A model generated the notes under the pieces. It was not told the origin of the DNA. It searched no databases and saw only the letters and a list, made by a program, of their open reading frames with translations. From contig NC_020170.2 in assembly GCF_000224145.3 (NCBI RefSeq), positions 1,793,589-1,857,588 of the forward strand: a DNA stretch of 64,000 nt, read 5' to 3'. Source of the DNA: Ciona intestinalis. Its lineage: Eukaryota; Chordata; Ascidiacea; Phlebobranchia; Cionidae. Positions 40,001 through 51,300 of the stretch are shown one piece after another. Position numbers and translations under genes: made by a program. Position 1 is the stretch's first letter; every line of letters begins with the position of its first letter.

Positions 40001-42019
40001 AATTCTACTTCGTGATATGATTTATAAATATATATGGTTGATTGAAACAGTTAGTTTGTTTTGTTTAACCTTATAACGGCCAATAATACTTTGTCATGCG
40101 ACCCGCATACAGAGATACAATATGTTCAATGCTACTTACATGTTTATTGTTACTTAATAACCTTAACTTTATGTGTGGCATAGTGTTAATGGGCGTTACT
40201 GTCTAAGATTAAGTCTTAAACATTCTTAACATACACATTTACGATCAAACTATATATTTTTGTAGATTCTCAGTTATCATCCGCATTCTGTATCTCACAT
40301 GGCGCTTGGTCAGTCCGGTCTCTCTGGCGCCACCACACGACCAAGTATTCATCAACAGCAAACCTCTCCGCACGATGCCGCTGCAGAGCGATGGTCACAC
40401 GGTCAAGTGGAAAACCAATCTGCCGACTACCATCCTATGCTTTCAAATGAAAGGCTTCAAAGTAGGTTATTGTTGTGTAGTAGTAGCACATTTAATACTA
40501 GCATAAAGTAGTGTGGGGAAGACGGGACACCTTTTCATTTTATATTCTTGTCCTATTTGGTAGTAAACAAAGAACATTCAAAAAATTATAAAACCGTATC
40601 CTCCCACCTCCCATAGACAGTTGTTAATTGTTTAAAACACGATCAGGATATTTGGATATTATGTGTTAAAGATGCTTCGTCTTCTCCCACCCTACTATAT
40701 AACACTAACATCATACCGTGGGCATGTTCGACGCCCGAGCGATTCTTACCGAAAGATACTAAATTTAAAAACCTGTTACTATTTACAACGTATGAGACAC
40801 TTAACGGACATTGCTCCAACCCAGTCGTAAATAGTGGGTTGACTAATTTGTCGACCATACAGAAAATAAAAAAATATATTAAAAATCAAATAAAACATAC
40901 ACGAAATATATACAGTTATAAATCACGAAATAAATAAACAGTAGGACACCCGTGCTATAAAGACTGTCGTTGTACGGAAACGCATTTAACAAAAATGAAA
41001 CACATCGTGTTTTTCAAGAACAAAATTTCTGGCAGCGTTTAATTTCAATGTGCTGAAGCATGTCACTGTTGTTCCATAAATGTTAAACTCCAATTACCGG
41101 TAATTAATTTATGGTTAATGAGCATCCGTTGTATGTCTACTGCTGGGTTTATTGATTGTATCACGGTTGTAACGACCGTCGTTTTGCCGGTATTGCTTCT
41201 TTCAGTTAATTTATCACTGACACTTCCTAATCCTCGTGAAGGGTTAACTTTGCGGGTTATAAACACGGTGTTTTGTTTTGCATAATAACATATGGTGGAT
41301 TTATACACCTCTTGCTTAGGCTTGCATGTTACCAAGTGCTGTTTGCGGTATTTGTGTAAGTTTTTTTTTCCTTTTATGGATGTGACGTCGCCGGGCTCCG
41401 AACCCAATGGTCTCCTTTTAGATTCATTCTGCTACTATTATAATAGAGTGATATTAGATAAGGCATGTTTTCTCGTAGTTTGGTAGTAAATAAAGGGTAT
41501 GAACATAATTATATACCCGCAGCCCAGCGAGCGTTGTTAATTATTCAAAACACCGTCATAAAATATGGGTTTTAGGTGCTAACGGTATCACATCTTACGC
41601 CACAGTACTATATATATATCTGTTTTAAAAAATAGTACTGTGGAGTAAGATAAAAGACATGTAGCACATGGTATCCAAATACCCTGATCGTGTTTTAAAC
41701 ATTTAACAATGGTATATGGAAATCGTACGGTTTTATAATTCTTTGGTTGTTCTCTGTGTACTTCCAAACGGGACGAGAAGGGCATAAAAAAGTGTCCCAT
41801 CTTACTACATCACATAAAGTGACTGTAAATCGCTTCATACTAACTAACTTCTAACTTCAAGGTGTCGTGCCCGGGTTAAACCCTGACGAGGCATTGGTGG
41901 CAGAAGATCGTTTATTTCCGCCGATCCCAGGCGCTATGATGGATCAGTCACGTAACAGTGCCGGTGGCGTTTCTTCGCAATCATCTAATCAGAGCGCTCC
42001 CTTGTCCAACAAAGAATGA
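31050..42019 (+). CDS. NFI: Nuclear factor I (CTF/NF-I) transcription factor, common exons
   Basis: Common exons: 31050-31397, 32834-33020, 33381-33428, 36183-36254, 36441-36576, 37469-37605, 38533-38616, 39042-39122, 39572-39726, 40266-40461, 41862-42019 (TGA). All phases agree. The first two exons encode the MH1-like NFI DNA-binding and dimerisation domain ([69 protein letters not shown]), near identical to vertebrate NFIA/B. Later exons align with the vertebrate tail: [30 protein letters not shown] and [17 protein letters not shown] binds TTGGC-N5-GCCAA as a dimer and activates or represses nuclear genes. Total 858 residues with the long N-terminus or 607 with the distal exon. An intron splits the domain at K|V (31397/32834), inside what is one exon in vertebrates as I recall. 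A further small exon between 33428 and 36183 cannot be excluded. Confidence 0.95.
31398..32833 (+). other. NFI intron within the DNA-binding domain
   Basis: No gene. AT-rich, with TGACGTCA at 32298 and (AT)n at 32656-32670. Ends in the acceptor CATCCAG. Confidence 0.5.
33098..33284. mobile_element. TAGTAGGG-end MITE between NFI exons
   Basis: Starts AGTAGGGTGGGGGAAGATAGG and ends GTGTCCCGTCTCTCCCCACC followed by CTACTA, inserted in the 360-base intron 33021-33380, of which it makes up half. Confidence 0.8.
33459..33605. mobile_element. TAGTACTG-type MITE fragment
   Basis: Left end TGTGGGGTAAGATGGGAAACC with the GCACCTAAATCCCATAT theme of the second subfamily; the right end is missing. Confidence 0.55.
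33667..33755. repeat. Two-copy tandem repeat, 44-base unit
   Basis: The block ATTTTATAAAAAATAAAATC plus flanking CTAAATTTCAAAAT occurs twice head to tail, with one or two differences. In an NFI intron. Confidence 0.75.
37194..37369. mobile_element. Decayed TAGTACTG-type MITE in NFI intron
   Basis: TAGAGTAGGGCATGATATTG at the left and ACCTTACCACACAGTACTA at the right. The core has the GGGTTTTTGGTGCTAAC block of the second subfamily. Confidence 0.6.
37628..37815. mobile_element. TAGTAGG-end MITE 22 bases after an NFI exon
   Basis: Starts TAGTAGGATGGGGAAGACGGG, only 22 bases past the donor of exon 37469-37605, and ends GGTGTACCATCTCCTCCCAC. Inserted in the reverse sense to the copy at 38803. 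Confidence 0.75.
37825..37985. mobile_element. tRNA-derived SINE, copy 2
   Basis: tRNA-like head (CGCCGTGGTACAATGGTTAT) followed by GTTGCTACCATTGCGTAGGC, TTTGGGCAAGGCG, CTGCTCCAACCCAACGG and ACTAACAGGTTGTT, the shared SINE body. Directly abuts the MITE ending at 37815. Confidence 0.6.
38803..38981. mobile_element. TAGTAGGG-end MITE in NFI intron
   Basis: Starts AGTAGGGTGGGGAAAGATG and ends AGTGTCCCATCTTTCCCC followed by ACAGTACTA. It lies 60 bases before the exon at 39042. Confidence 0.75.
39750..39900. mobile_element. Strongly decayed MITE remnant
   Basis: GTAGGTTGGACAAGATGGTC at the left and AAATATGGGATATTATATGC then TAACGGTATCTTC at the right still recall the family. It begins about 25 bases after the NFI exon 39572-39726. 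Confidence 0.4.
40507..40695. mobile_element. TAGTAGTG-end MITE in the last NFI intron
   Basis: Starts AGTAGTGTGGGGAAGACGGG and ends CGTCTTCTCCCACCCTACTA; 45 bases after the exon at 40266-40461. Confidence 0.8.
40700..40980. mobile_element. tRNA-derived SINE, copy 3
   Basis: Contains a B-box-like GTTCGACGCC, then GAGACACTTAACGGACATTG, CTCCAACCCAGTCG and, after an A-rich break, GCTATAAAGACTGTCGTT, matching the 44652 copy in order. Abuts the MITE ending at 40695. Confidence 0.55.
41442..41610. mobile_element. TAGTACTG-type MITE, left-truncated
   Basis: Right end ATCTTACGCCACAGTACTA with the AATATGGGTTTTAGGTGCTA block; left end decayed. Confidence 0.6.
41633..41808. mobile_element. TAGTACTG-type MITE, opposite orientation
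   Basis: Starts TAGTACTGTGGAGTAAGATA and ends AAGTGTCCCATCTTACTACA; only 22 bases from the previous copy, separated by a TATATATATC run. The last NFI exon starts 54 bases later. Confidence 0.65.
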
Positions 42020-42180
42020 AGCCATTGTTACAACCTGCCTTTCGCTATATGATCTCAACCTCGCTGTATGAGCAGTATGGATTAACTACAATGCGTACGG
42101 TAGAGAGGACATTCATATATACTCGGAAGTTTATTTTATTACCTCGAAAAAACAAGTACAGCTTATACGTCATGTTGTTG

Positions 42181-42509
42181 TGACGTAACAAAAAGCATTG
42201 TCGAATATGATGTTACCTCATACAATACCTGGCCTCAAGAAGCTACTATTTCATCCAATCAAGTTCCTCCTACAAGTTCACGTGATCAGACCTCGTCTGG
42301 TGCTCCAAAAGTTCCAAGGTGTGTCTGATGACGTCACGGTGACGTCACGTTGTCGTTACATCGTGTCAATCAAACTTATATTAACGAAATGTAGTAAAAG
42401 ACATTCGTCGAAAGTGTATATAAGCAAGTATAGCTATCACAGATTCGAGATTTTAGTCAATTTGAATTGATGACGTCATATTTGATGACGTAATCGTTAA
42501 ATGACGTCA
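42181..42509. promoter_or_regulatory. CRE palindrome cluster after the NFI stop codon
   Basis: Perfect TGACGTCA at 42329, 42340, 42471 and 42502, with TGACGTAA at 42181 and 42486. They lie 160-490 bases after the stop, in the 3' UTR or just beyond. Could be a bZIP-bound enhancer or, as RNA, short hairpins. No AATAAA was found before 43056. Confidence 0.5.
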
Positions 42510-42732
42510 CTTACATTGATAGAGTTTAGCTCTCTAAATGTCAGCATCCTGTTGTTACTGAGTATATTATTTATTAGCATGATTCATATATAAAAAGACA
42601 TATCTCACACAAAACACTCATGATACAAACTTTTCACACTTTTGTTTATATAGGGATCACACTGCCTTTTCGCCCTTTTGAGCAATCTGTAGTTCATTTT
42701 AAAAATTAATTCTTTAGAATCAATTGTTATAT

Positions 42733-42922
42733 AGTATGATCGGGGAAGATGGGACACCTTTTCACTCCATTTTCTCGTCTGATTTGGTATAAACTAAAGG
42801 AACTCTGAAGTAATATAAAACTGTATCCTTACGACTCCCATAGACCGTTGGTAAATGTTTAAAACACGATCAGGAAGTTTGGATATTATGTGCTAAAGTT
42901 CTCCCATGTTCCCCACAGTACT
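42733..42922. mobile_element. TAGTATG-end MITE downstream of NFI
   Basis: Starts TAGTATGATCGGGGAAGATGG and ends CTCCCATGTTCCCCACAGTA followed by CTCTA. Core with AACACGATCAGGAAG. Confidence 0.75.
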
Positions 42923-43089
42923 CTACATATGAAGTGGTATCGTTAAAAAGTTCCTATATAAACAATTAAGTGGACTTGAAAAAGTTCATCGTTGAATTTG
43001 TCCGATATTTTATCAGTTCAGTATTTTTGTCGTTGTTTCTATTTGTTCAATCTGCAATAAATGAATCAGTAATGACTTCGCAAAGACAT

Positions 43090-43500
43090 GTCTGCTTATT
43101 TCGGAGACTTTTTGTCCAGGATACTTTTGTCTAGGTTTTGAACATTTTTGTCCCTGACATTTTTTCTCAAAGCGTTTATCTCCGCCTCGGATTTTTTTAG
43201 CCACTTTTCGTAGGCGTCTTGGATATTTTTGTCCTGAAAACTAGAAATGCGTGAACAGAACTTTTTGTCACGGAGACTTTTGTCTCAAACGCTTTCTATC
43301 TGTCCTCCATGTCGGAAACTTTTGGAGAGAAGCCTACACTTTCAAGTTAATTTTTCTCCAGTAGGTTTTCCGCACCAAATAAAACATAATCGGGACAAGC
43401 GTAAAAAAGTTGCAAAACGAATAAAATTGTCGTGACGGATTTTTAATAGTCCTCAAATAACTAAAATTGTTCGTGGCAAACAAAAATGCCTGACTCGCCA
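43090..43500. repeat. Degenerate tandem repeat around ACTTTTTGTC
   Basis: The theme GGA(g/t)ACTTTTTGTC recurs every 18-25 bases (for example near 43106, 43122, 43144, 43222, 43260, 43274), drifting in spacing and sequence. It reads as an old minisatellite. The frames that cross it on both strands are by-products. Confidence 0.4.
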
Positions 43501-44000
43501 TTAAAAATATTATAACGAGTTGTTTGTTTTAAAGCAGACTTGTATTTCATTTTTTATACAATTTCACAAAACATTGCGTCAACATAAATAACACCACAGG
43601 AAAATCCAAAACAACGTGGATGATTTTAACAATGCTTCTAACGCAACATAATTTGACGCATTTTTTGCTGAAACCAGAAAAAAATAAGCATTGCTTTTAT
43701 AAAACAACCCTAAAGATTAAAAATCCTAAACTTTTTAACACTTTTGTAACGGGCATTTGACTTGACCAGACATGCAATATTTCGTGCAGGGAAAAATGAG
43801 GGCTAGAAAATATGAACTGACCGTTTTAATTACACGAATCAGCTAAGGATTTTTAACGTCGTTTTTTTGCATCAAAGAAGAATGAGCATCGACGGTCAGT
43901 ACATGCGGTAGGAATGTTTAGATTTGCCATGTAAGTAAGTAAGGATGAGAGTGCAATGATTAAACGCTTATGAGATGTATATTTACACAAGTATTTAAGT
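43501..44000. other. Intergenic, nothing recognised
   Basis: AT-rich sequence between NFI and the KLHL gene without gene, tRNA or repeat that I can identify. Confidence 0.4.
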
Positions 44001-44011
44001 ACATACACATA

Positions 44012-44292
44012 TAGTACTGTGGGGTAAAATAAAATCGAACTTTTTTTTAATTTCTAAATTCAATTTTTGAAAAATTATCAACATTTTTTTATTGTAGCAT
44101 GATTATAGTTATAGAACTCTGTAAATACTTTTAGTTTACCACTAAACAGGATAATAAAAATGGGAACGTATCCTATCTTGCCCCATAGAACACCTCCCAA
44201 ACAAACGTGTCCCATCTTACCCGACATAATGGAAACATGTCCCATCTTACCCCACATAATGGAAACGCGTCCCATCTTACCCCACCGTACTA
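44012..44292. mobile_element. TAGTACTG-type MITE with amplified right end
   Basis: Left end TAGTACTGTGGGGTAAAATA, right end CCATCTTACCCCACCGTACTA. Before the right end a 30-base unit (AAAC-N-TGTCCCATCTTACCC and CACATAATGG) is repeated: 44203-44232, 44233-44262 and a partial third from 44263, with an older degenerate unit before them. The copies differ at two or three bases. Confidence 0.75.
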
Positions 44293-44651
44293 CACAGATA
44301 TACCATGTTCTACATATAATTAACCAAAGTGATTTAAAAGGACTAAAAGTTCAAATCATGATTACAAAAGAACATTTCAAGCCAACAATATTTCCACTGA
44401 TGTAACGAATATGAAGAATTAAATATAAGTTTAACGGTATGTCAGCAGTTTATCTGTCTTGCAACGGTCGTGCACCAATGTCAGCATCCGCTTGGGCCTG
44501 TGGCCTCCTAGGCAGTCGAGCAGACGGAGCAGGCCGATCGACAGAGAGCATCATGTCTCCTGTGTATTTAAAGTAATATAAGTGACTTGAAAAGTCATGA
44601 ATAGCAAAACAATGTGGTAGTATAAATAATGCTTCTACTGCAACATAATTT

Positions 44652-44935
44652 TTGGCGCCATAGCACAGTTGGTTAGCGCACCTGCCTCCAACCCAGAAGT
44701 AATGGGTTCAAGGCTCGTTGTTGCTACCATTGTGGGCGTATGTGTCCTTGGGCTAGACACTTAACGGCAATTGCTCCAACCCAGGGGTCACTAACGGGTT
44801 GTCCAATTTATCAGCCACACATAAAATTCCCCCACAAAGTTACATAATTAGTAACTCGTAAGCTGGCAGGAAGTGTATGAAACAAAACACCTATGTTATA
44901 ACCACTGTCGTTTTCTACCATGTTAGGATAGAGTA
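44652..44935. mobile_element. tRNA-derived SINE, best-preserved copy
   Basis: The head carries an A box (TAGCACAGTTGGTTAGCGC) and a B box (GGGTTCAAGGCTC) in tRNA-like spacing, followed by GTTGCTACCATTGTGGGC, CTTGGGCTAGACACTTAAC, CTCCAACCCAGGGGTCAC and a tail to CCACTGTCGTTTT. About 284 bases. The head cannot fold into a complete tRNA, so this is a SINE and not a tRNA gene. Probably the composite Ciona SINE described in the literature; that link is from memory. Confidence 0.7.
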
Positions 44936-45364
44936 AGAAGTTAGAATTACGAGTTTGATTTTTGACGGATTTTATGTACTAAAACCCCCAAAAAATTAGC
45001 ATTACTCTTATAAAACAACTCTAAAGATAAAACAACTCTACTCTTTGACTTAGCCAACATGCAATCTTATCAGCAGGGAAAATGATTGCTAGTAAAGAAT
45101 AATTAACCCTTAATTACACTAATTTCAAGGCTTCCAAAACTTGGGCCGTAATAAACTTAAAAGTGGCAATGAGTATACTAACTTTACACAAAGTACTATA
45201 TATGTAACCATTCACAACCCATTAAGAAGCCCCAGGATGAAAACCCCTCACCTACCCACTTAACGGGATCTCACAGCACAAGCATACATATACAATCGCC
45301 TTAGACTTTTCAGCACACCAGAAAAACAGAACTCACAACATTCCTAACCATTCGAAACTCAACA

Positions 45365-48300
45365 TTACATTTTCAGTAGTTTTTTCCACAAACCTGATGG
45401 GTCCGGCTCATGTTTTGGCATGCTTGATGAGCTGGATGATTGAGCATTGCTGTTAGCAAAGTTGGGCAACACTGTGAGAGTGCAAGCACGAATACCACCC
45501 AATGCTGCAGGAAGGGAAAAGGTTTTCATCCACTTGTTTTCTTCAGGGTCGTAACATTGTACGATGTCGACCATGCAACGGTTGTTCCACGAGTAACCAC
45601 CTAAAAGGTTTGACATTAAGATTATGAATTCTATACTGCTACTTTTGACTCTTTTGTATTGGTGAGGTCCTCAAGGACCTAGGATTTAGATTGGGCTAAA
45701 TTACCCCTTATGGCCATATTGTATACTTATATATTATGCTGTGCATATTAATTGATAAAAAAGTCACAATAAAAATACTGTGAATATGAGGACCTAGAAT
45801 TTAGGCCAGATTTAGCTCATTGTCCTGTATTGTACATTTATGTATTTAGTATTATGCCGTTAATATGAATTGATGTAATAAATCACGATAAAAATATACA
45901 GTGAATAATCATTAGGTGTTTGGTTGCCACGTGACCAGAGGATACTGGGTTGGAGGACCGGTGCTGCTACGATTGTCAGTGTGTGTACTTGACACTTAAA
46001 AGTAACTTCTCCTCAGTGGGTAACTAATCGGTGTACAAATTATAAACCATGCAAAAAAATATAAAAAAACACCCTTCAAAAGTTTTAAACGTGGTAACTT
46101 TGACATTGGGTAATTGGACTTTGTCACATAGAGATAAAAACGACCTTAATTTAAAAAAGAAGGCGTATAAATTATGACACTAATTGTAACATACCTGTCA
46201 CATAAACCTTGCCATCGTACACAGCAATCCCAACATCACTTTGTCCAGTTAACATGGGAGCCACGCAACACCATTGGTCAGTTTCAGTTGTGTAGAATTC
46301 ACATTCTAACACATCATCGTAATCAGTGGTACCTGTGTTATATAAATAATTAAATATAAAGTAAGTTATGGATTTGGGAAATTTAGTACTTAGCTGTGTA
46401 TTTATAATTAAAATAGAAATTCAAACGGTTTTTCAGATACCGAATTAAACAAAGTAAAAGTATATCTTTCCATGAATTTAAAGGTGCAAATCCTGCAACT
46501 TTACTAGGAAATGGGTATAGCCTATAGGTGTGCCTTTAACCGTTATGGTTTGGAAATCATCAGCTTATATTATACACAGCGCCCGATCATGTGACCTAAC
46601 AATGAAAAAATAGTCCAAAAATTGATCAATTTTTAAAGGCGACAAAAAATCAGTATAGATTGGTTTTCAGCCCAATGATTTTAGATCTGTCATATGTCCG
46701 TATATCAACTAAATGAAAAATTCAACTAAATAAAAAAATGTTGACACATATTATTAAACACAGGTAGTAGTTCAGGTATTATTTAATTAGCTTACAAAAT
46801 AATAGTTATATATATAATAATTTACCTTTGAAATGATTGCCCCCAATGACATACAACCGATCACGTACTGTTGTCATGCAATGTAAACCACGCACAGTGG
46901 ACATTGGGCTCCTGGGTTGAAACAAGACTTAGTTTAAATTCAGAAATTTGCTTCGAGTGAATGCTACATATTTTAACTGTATTTCATGAGACACATAATA
47001 GAGTAATGTGGGGGAAGATGGGACACCTTTAGTACATGATATTTAAATATCTTGCTCCTGTTTTAAACAATTAACAATGGTCTATGGGAGTCATGAGGAT
47101 AGGGTTTTATAATTCTTTAAATGTTTATTGCTTACTACCAAATGGGAAGAGAAATAAGAACGAAAAGGTGTTCTATCCTCCCCCACCCTACTATAAATGT
47201 TTTTCTCAAAAACCAAATCTCTCAAAAACAACTGGATTTCCAGAAATATCTTGGTAAACATGTTCAAGCCAAAGCCACACTTTACATGTAAGTCATAGGT
47301 TCCCCATCTCATACGTACACCATAATTTCAGTAAATAATATTGCTTTTACAACAGGTTAAATGTGTTGACTGTTCAACCTTTAAAATTAGTCTTTAAAAA
47401 ACTTTGTTTGCACTAAAACTTTGTTTAAATAATAAAGAAACAGATTTAATTTAAAAATAATTACAATAACTTTAATCTGTATCAACCACAGACCTCTGTT
47501 CCCACTTATCAGTGGTGGGATTGTAACATAGAAGTTTTTTCTGGAACGAGTCGTGAGTTATTCCACCAGAAATAAACATCTGCCCGTTGTACACAGTGCC
47601 TGTGAGTGTTTAAACATTATTAATAAAATAAAATTAAAGTTAAAATCTCAAATTAAATTTCATGTTAAAATTGAAATTACAGTCCCGGCTTTAAGTAAAT
47701 AATAGTAAACTGTAATGAGTATTGGCAAAGCTTATTCGTTTTTTCTTGATTTCTTTATTTTTCTTAAAAATATAGTACAGTAGGGGAAGATGGGAGACCT
47801 TAGCACATAATAACCAAATATCCCGATCAGGTTTAAACAATCAACAACTGTCTATGAGAGTAGTAAGGATACGGTTTCATAATTCTTAGAATGTTCTTTG
47901 TTTACTACCAAATGAGAGGAGAAAAAAGAGAAAAAAGTGTCCCAGCTTTCCCCACCTCACAATATGAACAACATGATAATTCTACAACATACATACCAGC
48001 GTGACCATAGTGAGGTTCTTGCATTTTCTCTACAAACACCCATTCATTGTGTTGTGGGTTGTAGCACTCTACTGTGGATAGTTCACCAGCTGCATTGCGT
48101 CCCCCCACAGCATATAACTTCCCCTCAATTGCACTGAAATCATTATAAAGGACATGTTATAAGGAATTGGCAAATTATGGAACAAAATCCTATATTTTTA
48201 TAAGATAATAAAAAAACATTTTATTAAAAAAACTGCAAAACATGGAATTTCAAAATAAACAGTTAGAGGTGTTTTACCTAATTGAAATGTGATACAATTA

Positions 48301-51300
48301 TATTTTTTTATTTAAACTCTGATCAATTTTTTTGTTCAAGAATCCCTTCACAGTCTACACTGTAAATATTCTACGTTGTGATACTCAGTGCGTTGGGAAT
48401 TGTTGCATTTAATTACATACTGCAATAATATGTGACTTAGATAAGCCATATATGAAACTAATAATGAGTCAAAAAGCTTCATATATTGTAGCAAATTATT
48501 CTTTGTATATATGTGTTATCACTCACATATTCAACCCACAAGCAACTGGTTTATTTTTAAACTAAAGAATTTGTGGAATCCCTCATGCAATCGACCAATC
48601 AAGCCTCCATGTAAAGAATGTTACAAACAATGGAAATTAACATGTGTACTGTATTTTAACATTGAGATTAAAAAAATAAATTGTTTAGAAAAACAAATAT
48701 ATATGTTTCTAAACAAAAAAATTGATAACATTATTTTAGAGTCTATACAGTGAAACTAATGGTATTGTTAATTAAGTTTGGAAAATCAATTCGTTATTCT
48801 GGTATAACACAGAACATTGTTAATACATTGGTATTTACATTCCTTAGGACTAACATGCTAGTGTAGTGTATACTGTGTATTGTGCAAGTACACTGTATAC
48901 TGTATCTGCTAACGAAGGAAATTCCCTGCTATTTATAAGCTGACTATCAGGTTTCCTACAGAATCGATGACATTGTTTGGGCAGTGACGTAACCGGGGAT
49001 TACTTGGTGGTTGGAGCCCACTTTGTTCATGATGATATTAAAGTTAATGATAATTTTAAATGCTTTTATTAGGCTCATTAAAAAAAACAAGCCTAACACA
49101 CCCTTTAATATTCATACAACAGGGCCATTTTTTATACAATAAAACGTTTTTTAGCTTTATTTTAGATCATCACTTGGGTGTTTCTGCTTAGTCAACGATT
49201 TAATAAACAGCAAGTGAGAGTATTTAGATAAATATGTAGGAATAAAAATCATTCTGTGACACGCTTGGTTGATTTATAGCAGCCTGGGTGTTAGGGTAAT
49301 GGGCCAAATCTAGTCTAAATCCTAGGTCCTTAACCAGGGATGTATCCCGGAATTTAAAAAGGGGGGGAGGGCTATAAATATAAAGTGCTCGATAAAACAT
49401 ACCCTGACTAACATAAATAATAACTCACTTATGCACATAATAGGAACCGGGTAAGATTGGTTTCACACTACAAATATATGCCTGCTTTACTATTTTTAGG
49501 AGGAGGGATTTTAATTTTACAAAAAAAAACAACATTTTTAATTATATTCAATGGGGTCAAAAACAACATTTTTAATAATATTCAATGGGGTCACCGGTCC
49601 AGACCCCATGACCCCCCCCCTTGTATACACACCTGTCCTCAACAAACAGGGTCCTTACCCAAATAAATAGAATATCATGTTAATGAAGCCATATCACAAA
49701 CCTGAGGTGGAAAAATGTCCGTTTCTCATTAAGTGATCTGACACGTATCCACTTGTTATACCTCGGGTCGTATCGGAACACGGTATCCACCGCTGTTTTA
49801 CCTTTCGTGTCATAATTACTCTGCCCACCAACCACAAATAGAAAGTTTCCAATCACAGCAATACCATGCTGGTATCTGTTATAAAAAATTGATTTTTTTA
49901 TTTTATCTGTTTTAAAAAAAAATTTTTTTTACCTGTTAAAAATTGAAATTGATGATATTTTCTGCAATAACTTTCTATATATAAGCGAATACAAACTGTT
50001 TTTATTTTATATGCTTAAGATCAAACAGCAAGGCATGCCGTGGGAGCATAGTGTTTAGGCCAGAGTTGACTTGGCAGCATCTTGGCTTCTTGGGTGTTAG
50101 AATAATATGCACTAGCCCAAATCCTTGGATATAACAGGCATATTCTAGCCAAGAAATCTCAAGAAATAACGGATAATATACATACTTTTAATCCAAAAAT
50201 TGGTTGGGAATTAGGATAATACGCATGCCATGAGCTTGCCTATAAATCTCTCAGGCTTAAAATAGCTGTAGGATCTCACCCATACAGAACAATAATAATA
50301 CACAAAATATGTTCAATATGATGTCATTCAATCTTACCTTGAGTTTTCCATGGGAGCGAGATTGATCCAACGTTTCGATTTTTCATCATAAACACGAAGA
50401 TCCTTTGACACATCCAGTTGATGACGTAACACACCCCCTTTGAGAAGTAATAGTTTTAAAATATTGCAAAAATTTAAATAAAAGTAATATTAAGGAAAAA
50501 AAATCAATGAACTTAAAAAGGTGAATGCATAAAGAAAATAAACAGAGACATCACACTAATTATAGCCTCTTTAAACATCTGTTTTAATAATGTGCTTTAT
50601 TTTGGATGTTTACTTCTAAACCAGTGTTTCTCAACCTTTCATGGTGTGTGGCCAAATTTCAGATACGCTCAACACATATGGCCAATTTTCCATTATCAAA
50701 ACAACCTATTATTTTTAAAACATAAATTTATTTACCCCTGCAACAATACCCCACTAAACAAACAAAGCCACTAAAAAAAACAAGACCAGCAGCAGAAACA
50801 ATATAGATTTCTCCAACCCTCAGGCAGATTTTTGGACGCCTGTTTAGAAACTATGTCCCAAGTTTTAATTCATGAAAAACATAAAATTCTGAATAAATAC
50901 CAAGGGTGACAAGATGGGTTGCATCGCTCCGGATACTTGTACGTGGTGTTTGTAGTATTGGTTGCATGTAAGGCACCATCTGATAGTTTGAAGCTTCAAG
51001 CAGTAACCTCATACATGCGTTGTCTGTTCGCATGAAATCAACTGTCTGTTTGAAAAATAAATGCATAAGTTATACAGTCCATTTAATTAGTCCGCTATGT
51101 CCACAATATTCGCCATGTCTGCTATGTCCACTATGTAGTTATTATTGTGGTCATAGCAGACGCACATAGTGAATATTGTGGATATAGCGGACATAGTAAA
51201 CATAGTGAATATGCACTAATTAAAGGGACACTAAATTAAATTGTAAAAGTCGATGTCTCAAATAATTACACATACAATTACTCAAACAGCTTTATGTGTG

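Noticed and set aside
44652-44725. Possible tRNA gene
   Set aside because: A and B boxes are present, but the arms do not pair into a full cloverleaf and the same body follows at other copies; it is a SINE head.
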